Notes under the pieces: model-generated
Seen by the model: the letters and a program-made list of their open reading frames with translations, nothing else
Database searches by the model: none
What the model was told of the DNA's origin: nothing
Position numbers and translations under genes: made by a program
Origin: Notospermus geniculatus
Lineage: Eukaryota > Nemertea > Pilidiophora > Heteronemertea > Lineidae
Direction: 5' to 3'
DNA length: 64,000 nt
NCBI GenBank assembly: GCA_002633025.1
Contig: NMRB01000075.1
Coordinates: forward strand, 45,645 to 109,644
Shown here: positions 15,566-30,500 of the stretch, piece by piece
Position numbering within the stretch: position 1 is the first letter of the stretch
Layout: each line of letters begins with the position of its first letter

Positions 15566-18500
15566 CTGAAACGAGAGAGAGATTGGAGTGTCAGCTAAAT
15601 AGAAATAAATCTTATTCAAATGTGGAACACCAAGATGTTCTGATTGAATGATAAAAGCTCTGAATTTATAAAACTATAAAATAATATAATAGGGAGTTTG
15701 AGATCAGCAACTTATCACGGATCCTTATATGCGTATACGAATCGAAATATACACAAAATTTGTCCTTGTTGTACAGAAATCTATCCGTATATGTATAGGA
15801 TCCATGATAAGTTGCTGATCTCAAACTCCCTAATGTAATACTTAAAGGGACATTATCATTAGCGAATTAATGTAGCCCGATCCTTTCAATAAACTTCATT
15901 ATAAAAAATTTTGCAGTTGAACCACCTTTCTTACTTTAGCTCACATTAATGTTGGCTATTTGTACCTCAGGTTTAGCGCCGATGGAGGCAGCCATTGCGT
16001 AATGCGATATGACGTAGCTCCGGCTCACTTGTTTACGCCACGGTGACGCCACGACGTCACTCATCGGCCTTTAACCTCAGATTTGTGCAAAAAAATGGTA
16101 GAAATGGCATCCGATTTCAGCTTTTTTTACTGTGTCTCCAATTTGTTCTGCCTGCAGGTCCCTCACGTAGCCTTCGTCACTGAAATGGTTACTGCACAAG
16201 CGATATTTGTCGCCATTTCTACCTCGCTCCACCACGTCCACTGCTCTAACGACGTGACGTGACTATGGTCATGACGCGGCGGTGAGCCGGTGCTACGTNA
16301 CCACCCTCATTTCTCTGTGACGACTGTTTGTATTGACTGATGTACTCTTCGCAGATGATAAATACTCAATAACTAACTTGAGATGGAATCTACTTGAAAT
16401 TCAGGCAGCCCACACAATTAACTATATGAGCATCTTGGAAATAAAAAAATCAGAATGTCTTCATCAATTCCCCTTCATTATTACAGCTTTTGTTCTACCA
16501 GAAGCTGTGGGGTGTCTGGTTGTGATCATGTCTTGTGAACGCCTACACGACATCCCACACCAAGTCACATGATGAGATTTTGTTTTTTGTTGCCTTGAAG
16601 ACATTTGCTGCAGGCAAAATAAATCAACTACGAAATAATGGGGAAAGAAACGTTTTTGACTTCCCTAAAGTGCAGCTGCTGATGATTTTGAAAAAAACTA
16701 CAGTGAAACTGGGAGCAGTTCTATCTGCAAGAAGCGCCCCCTTTCTGTAGTTCAACACCCTGACTAAATTACACAGTCACTTCTAAATGCAGTTGAATGC
16801 CACTCTTGACTCTGTGTTCCAGTTAACTGCAAATATTTTGTGCTAGCATATCTTTGGTATTATGGCTTTGAGAAAAATTGCTGAGAACTGTTCTTTTTGT
16901 TGGTGGTGACCCCAACCCAAAACCAAGGATACCACCTGAAAGTGAGAGATTTTCCTTGGCACATGCCACATTCCATTATGAACAAAAATTCTCTAAGATG
17001 TGTTTGAAAATTTCCTTCCTTCCCATGTCATCATTGCCTGAGGAAAAGTATCTTGAGACACTTTACGGCTCTGATTATGGAACTTCTATTTCAAACCTCG
17101 ATCATTTTTTGTTAGCTAATGGTGTTTGCTATTCAGACGGCGTAACACTTTGGAGGAACTGTTGCTTTTAGGCGTTGGTTCCTTGCCAAAAGCCTCGTTT
17201 GTTATGTATATTTGTCTCCAGCCACGTTGGACAGATCGTGCTGTTGATGAAATGCATGTAATGCACGATGTCCCACGCTGATGAGAGATTGAGAGATGCT
17301 TCTTTTGATAACAAGATCAAGACAGTTCCTTCCTGACAATCACTCAGAAAATCCAGGTTCAAAGGAACATGTTTTTTATCATGAAGCTGTTGTCATGTTT
17401 ATGAACTACATGTTCTCTTTTGTCGCTGTTTTTGTTGACAACTACCATGGCTTCCCTTACATCAACATCATAAGACTGTTTTTGAGGTCGGAACTAAAAA
17501 AATACAGAATGCCTAATACCCCATAACATTTACAAATACATGTCTTTATTTTTTGGATACAAAATGCTGTGGCATCATAATTACCAATATCAGGCATGAG
17601 CAGATGTAAAATTTTTAGGAAAATTACATTTTTTTCTCCCAAAATGTTGACCACATTCTTTTCTTTTTGGCACACAAATGACTGCTTGAAGTGTTGGTTC
17701 CAAGAAGATAATAGGCTGTGAATGGCACAGTGGACGAATTGGAACCTTTCATCTCTTAGGTCTTCACCAGCAGTGAAGAGTTCGCACTGGAACCTTTTAA
17801 GTTGATGCTTGGAGGCAGGGTGGAAATCTGGAAACCTGCCTACGGGAGCAGCACGTTTCATGCAAAGTTGGGGCATAAAATGTGATTAACATGGGAATAC
17901 CGGAACTGTTGCATGAGTTGTGCATTTTGTAAGATAAGCACATCATAAATTGGAGGCATGTTTGATGCACATGCACGTACTCCTGTCACGTCATAATCAT
18001 GCACCTACTCCTATCACATCATTAATAATCATGCACCTACTCGTTGGTGCATGTTTGATGCACATGCACCAACTCCTACCTCAACAATAGAAGGCGAGGG
18101 GGATGGCAATACATGGAATATTTCAGATGAAGTGACCCAAAGTATTCAAAATCATGCTCGAATAGTATTCTGTCTTCCGTTTGCCGCTTGAATGATGATG
18201 GTAATACAGAATACGATATCCAGATATCCTTCTCATCTGATCAGTGACCAGACAGTCTGTAGTGGGTCTTAATCAGAAGCGATGAAACCTAATCTTCGGC
18301 AATATTCTCAAGCTGTATGTTAGGAGATGTTCTCACCCTGGGTCAGCCACAATGAAATATGGACAGATATAGTGGTTTAAAGTCCAATTTTCTATCATGA
18401 TCAGCTCATGATCATGTCCATCTAGAGTGGGCAGCTTCTTCCTGAAACCAAAAAGGACACCAGCCCCCACAAAAATGTGCCATGTCGTGAAGACATTTGA

Positions 18501-21500
18501 AGTCCTCTGTGGGGAATATTTTTAGACTAGACTTAGTTTGCTTTTTTGTCTTGATTTTTGTGAAACTGCCTTACGATTACCTAAAATAAGTTGATACGTG
18601 CAGCCACCCTGTAGGTATTCTGATCACATACTGGTATACTGAAGTAGATTAAAGCCATTAGTAAGAAGCTTCGTTCATTCAGCTACAAAAATGAGACTGA
18701 CAAACCATTACATTTTCCAATTATGACCATAACTCCTTTGATTTGTATCACTCAAGGTTACCCTTCTCTCCCCTGATGGATGAAAATTTGTTCATTCAGT
18801 AACACCTCTTCGTTTGTTTCTCGTAATGATGTAAAGACAATGGAGAGCTTCCCGTCAACGAAACGACTTAGATGTGATTATTCCTTAAGTACAATTCGCA
18901 AAGTCCCCTGATACGATATACCCACGAATTACATTCTCATGAATAGATAGCCGCCAGACAGCATTAATGTCCTCATGTGTGGTGAATGCCTAATACTGAT
19001 GGAACTTTGTGGGTTTTGGGTCGTTTAGTGCTCGAAGGTCAATCTGCCATCCTGTAGACTTTTTGGGTCATTGGTTCAGTTCCCCCTCTTATCATTGTTG
19101 CTTGTAACCTTTCACTAAATCATCTCATTGGATGGAGTGGTTCAGCCATTTTCTGGCAAGGAACCAGAGCGCCAATTCTTTCGCTAAGAACAACTGCCGG
19201 ACGAATTGAGAGTTCTTGCGAACAGCGGTGCAAGGTACCAGTGCCCAGTCTGCAGTGACCTGGACATCCACAACCAATGAGAAATGCCTGTGGAGGCAAC
19301 AGAATGGTGAAATAAGCTATGGCCGATGGGTATCTTGATGGTCGCCAGTTTGATTAGGCTTACTTTTCTGTCTGATCCTTTGCTACCTTTCTCTACCTTT
19401 CTCTAAATCTATTGATTTGTTCATTTGGGCCAATGGAAGGAAATACCTAGGCTCAAATTGTTCTGCAAAACCTCTGGCTCTTTGGCAGTGACTTTTTCAC
19501 AACATCAGTATGCAACATGGCTGCTTCAAAGCGGTCAGTTTCTCTTGGTCGTCCACGGCAGTATGTTTTACTGACGTGACCAAACTGTCAGTGTTAACAT
19601 TCCTAGTGGAGCAATGCTCTCTGGTCTAACCGTCATCCCTGTCACAGGACATTAAGAAAATTGTCTGTGTAAATGAAAGAGGTGTCCCTTATGGGCTTAA
19701 AAAGGTCAGTTTACATTCTAGACGGTACATGAGTCAGATATCATGATAGAATGATGATATGATAGAATGGTGCAAACAGGTTAGCGGCGGAAGAGCAAAC
19801 TCGCTTCTATCTGAGAGTGAGAATGATGTTTTGCTCCTTGCTGCTGCCTGAGGCAAAACTACTGTCTCAGGGTGACATTGTACTTCACCAAACCATATTT
19901 TTTGAAAAATATTCAAATTACTGTGGATTTTTTTCATAGTAGTTAAGCTGATGAAAGGACCATTGCTTGTCTTCGCTTGCACACTACCTAAATCCAACCC
20001 AGGCAGTTACCAAGTCAGGCTGTCACCAAGTACCAACCCAGGCAGTTACCAAGTCAGGCTGTCACCAAGTACCAACCCAGGCAGTACCAAGTCATCTTCT
20101 TGTTGAGAATCAGTTGACAACCCAGGATCAGGAAGTCGTACTGCCCATTACCTAAATCCAACCCAGGCAGTACCAAGTCAGGCAGTCACCAAGTACCAAC
20201 CCAGGCAGTACCAAGTCAGGGAGTCACCAAGTACCAACCCAGGCAGTACCAAGTCAGGCTGTCACCAAGTACCAACCCAGGATCAGGAAGTCGTATTGCA
20301 CCATTTTGCTCCCACATCAGTGAAAGAATGGAGGCTGTTAGGTAGTTGAACATGTTGAAGTCTGGTGTATTGGTTTATGCCAGGAACAAATAAAGTAATG
20401 GAGTACGTGCCTCCCAAGATGACTTCAGTGTTGGGATGCTTTTGTGCCTTTTATCAAAAGCTTATTGATCCTTCCCCATCGCATGCCTCAAGAACCACAG
20501 TTCGTGAGAAACATTTCCCTTCCATAAACCTACGGGAAATCCAATCTTTCATCGCCATGGATTTCTTTTATCTACTTTATTGACAAAATCTGCCAATTCT
20601 GATTGAGACGTATGCTAAATATATGCAAGATAGCGCAAGAGCTGTTGATGAGGTTTTGCAGTGTATTGACGGACAGGTCAATAAGATGATCACGTTGGAT
20701 CTCTCAATAAGTGATTACAAGCTGTTCAATACACAATCAGCAGTCGCGCCAAATGAGGTAGTTTCTGCCTCTAAACATGTTTGATGTCGCTGTGGATTAT
20801 TCTTGTGTGATCTTCCACACTTCTTAAGATAACATGATTCTGCTTCTGCTGGACTTCTGGATGAATAGAAAAAGGCATAGCATTGACAAATCCCAAGTTC
20901 GGATCCCTTGTGCACATTCAGGTATATGGTATGCCACGATGAAGCAGCTACGCGTAGGCCCACATGACAACATCTTGATGCGCAGGGATATCAACAGCTA
21001 CCTTGGGATTTGCCACTGCTCGATTTCTTCTGAACCAATCTCCTCTGACAATTGGATTGCCCATCTGTCCTACTCAACTTGGAAATTTTCTGATACAAGC
21101 AAAAAATGGTGGTTGGCCATGGCAGTGGCTCTCTCAAGGGCTTTTATGATGTCTTGTACCTCGTCCTTGGTAAGTATCTTGTTTGGGCTGGAATGATGAT
21201 ATCTTGACATGGGCATGATTAATCCTCTTATCAAGATGCCAACCGTGGCTCCAAGGTCTCCGTAAAGTGTCTTGATAGACTGTCATTGGGAAAATTAATC
21301 TTCTCTATAACGCGGATGGATTTTCCCTGATTTAATTTTGAAGTTTGGTGTTTGTACATTTCCAAAGTGATACATACGAAATGATTTGATACTTGAATTT
21401 TGTTTGAGTATCTGCATTTGATCAAACTAGTAGGATGTGAAGTAGAGTGGACTCTGTAGATTATTTGAGAAGATCAACATCAAACACCAAATGGAAGCAG

Positions 21501-24500
21501 GTGATCACCATCCTTGTGAAGGGTAGTTGAATGTGAAGTAGAGTGGACTCTGTAGATTATGTGAGAAGATCAACACCAAACACCAAATGGAAGCAGGAGC
21601 ATCCTTGTGAAGGGCATACCCTAAGCCCCGAGCTATCAGCACAGAAATCTAAATGTGGCTGTGACGAACGGCGCCGGTGTACAGTCATTGACCTGTCATG
21701 TGGAGATGAAGGCATTGCCCTCAGACATATCAAGTCTACATGCCCTCTACCCTGAAACCTTGCACTTTTCAAAATTTAATGGACTACAGTGTCCTTATCG
21801 ACAATGTTTCTTTGAAAAATGAAAGAGGTTTATGGGGTTAGCGTGCTTCTTCTCTTGAAAGGGCTGGGAGCAACAGGAGGAATGAGGGTGGAAAGGTGAG
21901 GGGAGAGCTAATGGTAATGCTTTAGAGTACTCGAATACTCCCTCAGTAACAGCAGAGGTTGCCCACATATTGGTGTTTGCTTCTATAGCCAAGACATCCT
22001 TCAAGTTCTTCTCATAGAAATAATGGTTAAAATCTGTCTTGTTGCTGTGGTATTTTCAGCTCATTACAGGTCTCCGCATTGATTATTTGTCTAGTTTCGA
22101 TGGCGATGTCGCACCGGTCCACGACATGCAATAAAGTGATTGGCTATTGACTAACATGGCTCAAGAACAATATTGACCCGAGTAATGATGATATATGAGG
22201 TGCTGTGGCGATGATGGGTCGTTGACGATATCAAGGATTGACCAGCATCCTTAATGGATAGAATACGTCCAGCGAGGAGCGAACCTGGTCTGGAGCTTTT
22301 GAAAATCTTTGGAATTGACCATGGTTTGCTGTACTGGCACCCTTTGTGCCTGTTGTACCAAGCCAAAATGAAGGCCCATTTATTTTGAGTGTGACGACGA
22401 ACGCAAACACGGCAAAAACATTCGCTCTTTCCTCGCCATCCACGCTGCTGATGAACGAAGCTTTTTCCATGTTTATTTTCAAGTTCAGGCTCAGTAAATG
22501 CTGGAGAGTTGCAAAATGAGCACAGAAAAGTGCTGCTGTGGGTTCAGGCTTGACAGCAGGACAACCAACATCACCAGTACCAAAAATTTGCAGCCCCTGG
22601 TATGCAGTTAGTCAACTCAGTGGTACATTTCATCAATTCCGTCATTCTCTACCCCCTGTGAAACTCATCACCATCACGTGGTAATTGCATGAAGAGTGTT
22701 ACAGTTTTTTTTCCTGTCAATTACAAATGGATGTGTGACTAGGGAATTGACATTATGGGTGACATTTCCAAGAATAGCAAAGGTGCAAAAACTGTTTATT
22801 GGTTCCGATGCCCAGCACGGGTATCTGATGTGTTACTGAGAAAATGGCCCTTTGTCAGTGGCAGGTTTGTTGATTCTGTCGCCTTGCATTATTGACCATA
22901 CATTGCATGTCGTCGTAAAAACTAGATAGGTGGTTTAGGCATTAAGGAAAACTGATGAGCTACTTCACTGTATGGTAAAAGAACTGGCCAATCACATGCA
23001 ATTCTGCCATTTTGGACTTGAGGGGAGGGGAGGGAAATTCCCATATTTTTCATCATTTCTACGGTAGAAATGTTGTGAAAGCCATTTGTCGATTTCTTAT
23101 TGGAAGGAGTCGGGACTGCTGGTGCCGTGGTGCTACTTATTGAAGTCCTCCCACTACAGATGGACCCATGACTGCAGCATAGTCACCAAGAATTTGGCCA
23201 GATGGGTATCTTAAAGTCCTTTTTGCACGGGTGTGTTCCGGATCGAGACTGGATCGAGGAGGGTTCGTTTTTTCCCCAATGATTGCTTATGGGTGGCGTC
23301 CACTAGAGTGCCGACAANTGTTTTAACATCTGCTGCTGCTGTTATTAAAGCTAGTGAGAAATCTCCGTCATACAGAAGCTTATTATTAGCTATAAAAACC
23401 TCGCACTGCGCACTAGTAAGATTATCGGCAGCTAAATCTTCCAATAAATCATAGACAACATCTGATTGAAGGACTGAGGCCATGACTTCTCCAGCAGTAG
23501 AGGTATAGCTTTCCATGATGTAACTATCTGGTCGTCTGGTACAAAACAACAACGACTAGCGGCCGTATTCTGCCGGTCTATCGTACAGCTGATAAGTTTC
23601 CCTTCATGGCAGCTGAATCTCCTCTGAATCATAGACAACATCTGATTGAAGGACTGAGGCCATGACTTCTCCAGCAGTAGCGGTTGCCTGCCATGATGAA
23701 TGATGACTGGTCGTCTGGTACAAAACAACAACTTATGACTTGTGGCCATTTTCTTCATATCTGCTACTGATAAGTTTCTTGTAGGAGCTAGGAATGCTTG
23801 GAACAATGACAACTTTATCATACCTGTTTTTACACCTTTTACTTTATTTTTATTTTTATTTGAACCAATAAAAAAAGTGGCCCTTCTCTGCCAAGCTACT
23901 CTCTCCATTGTTTTCATTCACAGTCAGTGTTGCCTACCATGGTTCATCCTTTTAGCACCCACAGGGGCTCTGATAGATGAACTTATTGTCATCCCTTTCT
24001 GTGCGTTGATGGAGAAAGCGAGCACTAAGAACCCCTGATTTCGACAGGATGATCATGGTTAAGAGTCTGCCAACACAAAACATAAAAATTTCTTGTTTTG
24101 TTCATTTTCACAAGTGCCCGGATAAGAGAATAGTATCATTACATTTTTTTCTGTTTCTAAGCTAATAGTAATATCTCTATGATGAGCCCTGCAAATACAT
24201 GTATCACACACCATTAGTTGAACACTGAAATATTTATAAACTCCCATTGTTATTTTTGGAGGGTTTCCATCATATTTCCTTTATTATGCAAGCAAAACAA
24301 TTAGTTGATGTGTTTTTCACTAAAGTGCAATTGGCACGCTTTGTGGGTTCCAAGTATTTTGAGGGAAATTCTACATGTTGATGATGATGATGATGATGGT
24401 AGTGGGTGTGCGTATTGTGTTGATTTCCTTCTGGTATGTGTACATTGCAATATCTGTTTGCTCTCAGTCTAGTCCCAACCATGCCATGTACTTTTCATTT

Positions 24501-27500
24501 AATGGTGGGGTTCACCTAGAACAATCCATGTTATGCTAAATCAAACATCCCTTTCTGTGTAATAATATCATTCTGGCACATCGGCCTACTTGTTGTTGAT
24601 GACATCCCACGGCAGACAGATATCAAATAGAAGTTTTTTTGGGAGGCAGTATTTGTTGCAGTGTGTGTATCAGGCAACGGTGCAATCTCATTCTTGTTGG
24701 CTGCTGAATACTTCTCCCATCACAATCTGATGTGATGTTGATGTTTATTCACACCAAACAAAAATAGCAACATCAGCCACAAAGTTGGTCACCATATCAC
24801 CATCACCTACATGTAAGAAAAGTTGAAATTGGCCGTGATCTCATTACCATTCAGTTGAGGTTTCTATTTGTGTTGTATTGTTATGATAAAACCTTCTTTT
24901 GAATTAATCAACATCATACACCTTGGTAAGATTTTCCATTTGAAAAATTTGGCCACAAGAGGTTGACAAAAAAAATGGTTAATGTAGTTCTTGTCACTTC
25001 TTCGCTCACAATTTTTTCCATCCAGCTCTTGCTGTCCCTGATTTTTGTGCTGTCATTGATTTGGTTTTGCTCTACGTAGTTTGCTTACTATTTGTATAGC
25101 TTCTGGAAGAATGGAGAGCTGACACCTTTCCACATTTGAGAGTTGGCATGGTGTCCTCTGACTGCCAGAATACCAATGATAGATCAGATAACTTGATTAC
25201 ACTGATTTAAGTGCAGGGGAAGTGTCCAATAGGTTTGGTTTCGACATAAAATCCCTTGTGGTTACCAAACTGCTAAGTCACTTTGCTGTTTATTTCCAGT
25301 GATAGTTCCTAGCAATAGACATCCATTGGCTCCACATTTCCCAACTGGTGTGACTGTCATTATTTTCTCAGGTCATTAGTACACCAACAATGTTCATTCA
25401 ATTTCATTACATTGATTTAGAAGTTGGTGAAGCATCTGCATTACGTTCATCAGTCATGGAATGCGTTTTTCTTCATCAGAGGTGGAACTGATGAGCCAGC
25501 CAGATTTTGCACATAAAAAACCTGACTGTTAATTTCATCTCCATTCCGCTATTTCAACTTGCATTAGTCTACATGGGTTCTGCCAGTAGCACCCTGGGTA
25601 TTTACACTTTGGTTTCTCGGGTCTTCACTGGTTCATCTGTAAGAGTGTGGTCGGCCCTGGCAGACGACGGATGTTCAGACATGAGAAATTGACACCCAGA
25701 AGCAGTTACCCAAGGGACCATCAGCCATTATTCCTCCGTCATCACAATATAAATTGTCCACTATCATGTTTATTGAAGTATTAATATCTTTCTCTACAAT
25801 GAGCGTGCGAGTTTCAGTTCAATTAGTGAATTGACATCTCCAGTTGTTCCAGGGAGTGTACCGATGTCACCCTCAGATCTTGTATTCAAGAGAGCATTCC
25901 AAGCCTAATAGCTAAACAATGGTATTCACAGTAAGGTGTATTCATGTATTCCTTGGTCTTCTAGACAGATAAATAGATTCGTGTCCTTTGTACTTTAGAT
26001 GGCTTTCAGTCCATCTGTCTCTAGTAGCAGTTCTCTTAAAGGGACAAAACAAGTGGATGTTGCTAATAGTTGCCGTAATGATGGATACATGTGGTGTTGA
26101 AGGAATTTTGTCGGTTCAGAGGGTACAAGAATAGGTGGGCTGCGAAATAGCATTGTCTTTGGCTTTACCTAGGGTGGTTCATTTGCCAAGTCAGGTATCA
26201 CTGGCTCCCTCGGCAGCTGAGGCAGTTCCAGTGTTCTTGGAAAGCTGTGCCATCAGAGAGAGAGGGATGACCAAATTGTGCAACCTGGAGGCTCCAGGTA
26301 CAGTAGATGGCCATTATACTTCCGGTAGCTCGACTCGAAAGTGCCAGCCTGAAGAAGACCCCGGTTGGGGTCGAAAATTTGCAAAATATCTGAAGGATGA
26401 CTTCGGTTATTATATCCATCAACCCTTGAATGTGTTTGTCTGGCATCTAGCCTCCCTCTTCATAAAAGAGTGTCGGTAATTGACTGCATCACTCAAGCAG
26501 ATCTTTGGTAATTGGCACTTCATTTTTTTGTGCCAACAGTGTCGGAGCAATGGGTGGAAAATGCATGCAGAATTTCTGTTAGGTACGTTTTTGTCACGTA
26601 CCGGCAGAGTGGAGCTAAACTTGTTGTGACATGTACATTTGAGAAGAAAGCCGTAGATTATTATATTACATTAACAGTGGATTCTGTTATTAGCTGCAAG
26701 TCAGATCGTGTCGGTGTGCATGATTGCCGATCGCTTTGAGTCAATCACACCTCATGGATGAGGAGGTTCATTCTCCGATGAGACTCCTATATCTGAAGTA
26801 GCCACATTTTGAGGTGAGGAAGTCCACCGTGAGCAAGATTTAATGAGCCATGTCTTGTAGAAGGCACGCCGTGCTGTTGTTGTCTCTATTTCCTGTCTGG
26901 ATGGCAAGAGGAATTTCCATCAAATCCAGCTGTTAAACTAAACGCGCTTGTCCATCGAGTACTTTAGCAGAATTGGAATTCTGAATTGTTTGCTACCAAT
27001 GATAGACGCCTTGTTGTTTGCTGTTGACGCTGGATGCATCAGCACAACCATGAGACCTGCAGTCGAGTCAGTAGACCTAAACCACTTCAGTGCTGATTCC
27101 CGGTATTGCTGGCCAGCGGGTATGGTGATGCAGAGTGCCAAAGGTTTACGTCACGAGCGACGTCATGAGGCTGTTTTCAAGTATAATTGCATTATGACGT
27201 GCTTTATAGCATTTGTCGCAGCAATGACGTCATCGCATCGCATCGCTCAGCAGGACTTGGCATTCAAGCGAACCCATCATGCCAAAAGATCCGGCAATGA
27301 AGCAGTTAATGAAGAAAAATTTGATGACGACTTGACCAGAGCTAAAACTAGACAAACCTGCCCTAAGCTGGTCTCATTGATATTCCTATCGATGACTGAT
27401 GATGACCATGTCCTCTAATAGATATTGATGAGTTGGCTGCATTAGGTTTAGTGTCAGTCGTGACAAACCAAGCTTGATGAACAAGGACATAAGTAGAAGT

Positions 27501-30500
27501 CGTACGTGATCAAGACGTCCGTTGAAGACTTAAAGGACTTGCTAGACTTGTACGAGTTGTACTTCTCAGGGATAGCAGATGATTGATGAGAAATGGAAAG
27601 GCATTTACTGCAGGACATTCATTACTTGGAAGATTTCAGAAAGAGGATCAGTTTGGTATTCGTCTGGTGACCAAGTTACTGTAACTGTAAGGTCATGGAG
27701 TTGGTAGCTCCTGTGAGTATTAAAACCAGCTTCCTGGAGAGGCGTTGTTCTGCCAAACAGCGCCAAGATTCCATATTAGGTACTTCTGGCAACATAAGTT
27801 GACAGAGGCCAATGGTTTGCACTGCTCTACTAGAGACTTCTTCAGTGAGGACAGCACACTGCTCTGGCGTCCACTTGTTAAAGCAGATTTTGCCAAATTT
27901 TGGTCACAAGCAACTGTTCCATACCAGTGACAGGAGATTCCTCTTGTCAGAGGTAATGTACCCAATTTCAGTTGCCAAAGGCAATCATGAGTGACAGCAG
28001 GCTCTTTCATGTTGACGACACGCTCCAATGTCAAAGCACTTAGGGAAGATAGCCACATACCAGCAAGGACAAACTTTCTTTCATGTTGTCCGTGACCAGC
28101 TCTAATTTCTCAACAGCTTCAGCAGATCTTCGTACAACAAAGCCAGGACACGACATGCCACTCATTCAAAGCAATGTCTTGTGGATGAACTTTCCTTTCA
28201 AACCTCAGCTGGGGCAGACTTCTTTGATGCAGGTTAATGTACACCCTTTCACATCAGATGAGTCAGGTCCCCCGGCTCCCATTTCACACGAGTGCGGTCA
28301 GACTTTCATTTCACGCCTGCGAAGGCAGGCTTCTAAATCAAGAAGTATGGGAACTCAATATCGCATTACAATCATCACTGGTCGATGGAGAATTAGATGA
28401 GCGGATACCAGTATTGGAAATCCATCGTTGGAGTCTGCTAGCAACCGGTTCACAGTCGTCACTGATTGCGTGATTGGGCCAGTAGATCTCTAAACTTGTT
28501 TGAATCTATCTGGATCTGTGTATCAGGTTTTTTGGCTTGGCACTGTGCGTGTCATTTGGTGTTGTCTTGTCACGATGCCTCTTTTTGCCCTTTTAGTTGC
28601 CTTAAGTTTGGAATTGCGACAAGAAGGAAGTAAAAATATCACAATCAGAACTACGTACCTCGAAAATCATCCCAATTTGTTGCAATCAGCAACATAAGGT
28701 TCAGTCTGGGTTGTATGGCACAATTTGACTTTGGCAGTGCTCCCCACATAGTTATTATGACTGGGCTGATCATGACCATTGTCAAAGTACAATACCCCTC
28801 ACATAGTTATTACGAATGGGCTAATGACAACTATTGTGAAAGAACAATGCTTCTCACAAAGTTATTACGAATGGGCTGATCGTGACAATTGTGAAACTAG
28901 AATGCCCCCACATAGTTATTATGACAATCATGACGATTGTCAAAGTACAATGGCCCCACATAGTTATTACGGACGGGCTGATCATGGCAGTTGTCAAAGT
29001 ACAATGCCCCCACATAGTTATTATGAATGGGCTGATGACAACTATTGTGAAAGAACAAAGCTTCTCACAAAGTTATTACGGATGGGCTGATCGTGACAAT
29101 TGTGAAACTAGAATGCCCCCACATAGTTATTATGAATGGGCTGATCATGACCATTGTCAAAGTACAGTGCCCCCACATAGTTATTGCGAACGGGCTGATC
29201 ATAACTATTGTACAGTGCTTCCAACATAGTTACTACGAATAAGCTGAGCTTGAATATTGAATATTTATGTTGCTACCTGATAGAAGGAGAAAAACAAATT
29301 GTCTCATCATGTTATACTTCTTGTACCTAGATACCATCTGCTATTTATCTGAGTGGTTATCTTGTGATTACCGTGGATGTTTCACCTTGTGGTGCTATGT
29401 AAATTAGCAAGTTGGAACTGACAATTTCTACCGCATTGCAAGAGCTGGAATCTTTCCACATATTGCATGTACGAAACTGATATACTCGATTGTAACGCAT
29501 ATCTGGTGTACCTATTTGTCAATTAAGCCTACTATTCAGATTGCCTCTATCTAAAGAAACTTGACCGAATTAAGAGAAAGTTTTACCGATATTTGAAGGC
29601 CGCTTCTTCTTTACCTTTACGCTAGTAGATTCTACGAAATCCCAACCTAGTTGAATCAGTACAGTTAGATTCCTTAGCGTCAGTTGTGTGGGTTGAAAAT
29701 GACATCAAGTGTTCAGCATGTGGGCAAACAATTTTTTTTTGGGGGGGGGGGGAAGAACATGAAAAAGTGAGATGTTGTTATCATCCACATCATCACCCAA
29801 GATAGTTCCAAAAAAGAACTTTACATCGAAAGTTCAGAGGTAAATCCCATAAAAGATGCATCATGCAGTTCAGCATCTCTTTCATCTTATAAAGTAAAGT
29901 GTCTTTATTTCTGAAACAAAAGGGATTTTCTTCTATCCTTTGTGACCTTCAGTTCAGCGATATTCAAATAAATAGAATGTTCAAGACTTCTGTGTTCCTC
30001 CGAAAGATACAGATTTAAATAGGGATAGTCATAATCCAATTGATTTGAATAAGTATGCGATAAAGTTGTCAAGATGGATGGATATTTTTACATTTCTCAG
30101 AGAAAATGCTCATGAATAGATGAAAGAAAGAGGAGATGATATGATATTGCGCTTCCGATTGTTGATCTAGCAAAACAAGTGGATGTAATTTCAGTATTGT
30201 CTCAAGATCAAACAACAGATCATAGTGATCGGTTATTTTGTGCGACTTTGATGCTTAATCGTGCATTTGATGAGGAAGTAAGAAGATGGAAGGTCGGAGA
30301 TGAAGAAACGCTGCACCCTATGTGTCACTGAATGTTTTCATGAATACCACTTAGAATAAATTCTAGGATTGCCGATTCTCCTAGTCAGTCAATTATTTCA
30401 ATGAGATAATCTGAGAGGTACTCCTGACATGCCTGAAAGTTTAAAGTTTGTCCTATATTGAGAGATGCACTTCCTTTGTTTGCAATGAAGGATGACTCAC

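Noticed and set aside
16299-16299. Single N as another contig overlap
   Set aside because: No flanking direct duplication was found; more likely an ambiguous base. The same applies to 23317.
19999-20290. CRISPR-like array
   Set aside because: Units are contiguous and degenerate with no unique spacers, in a eukaryotic intron; it is a minisatellite.
28779-29229. Histidine/tyrosine-rich proteins from the 54-bp repeat
   Set aside because: Frames stay open only because the unit is a multiple of three; no start context or similarity.
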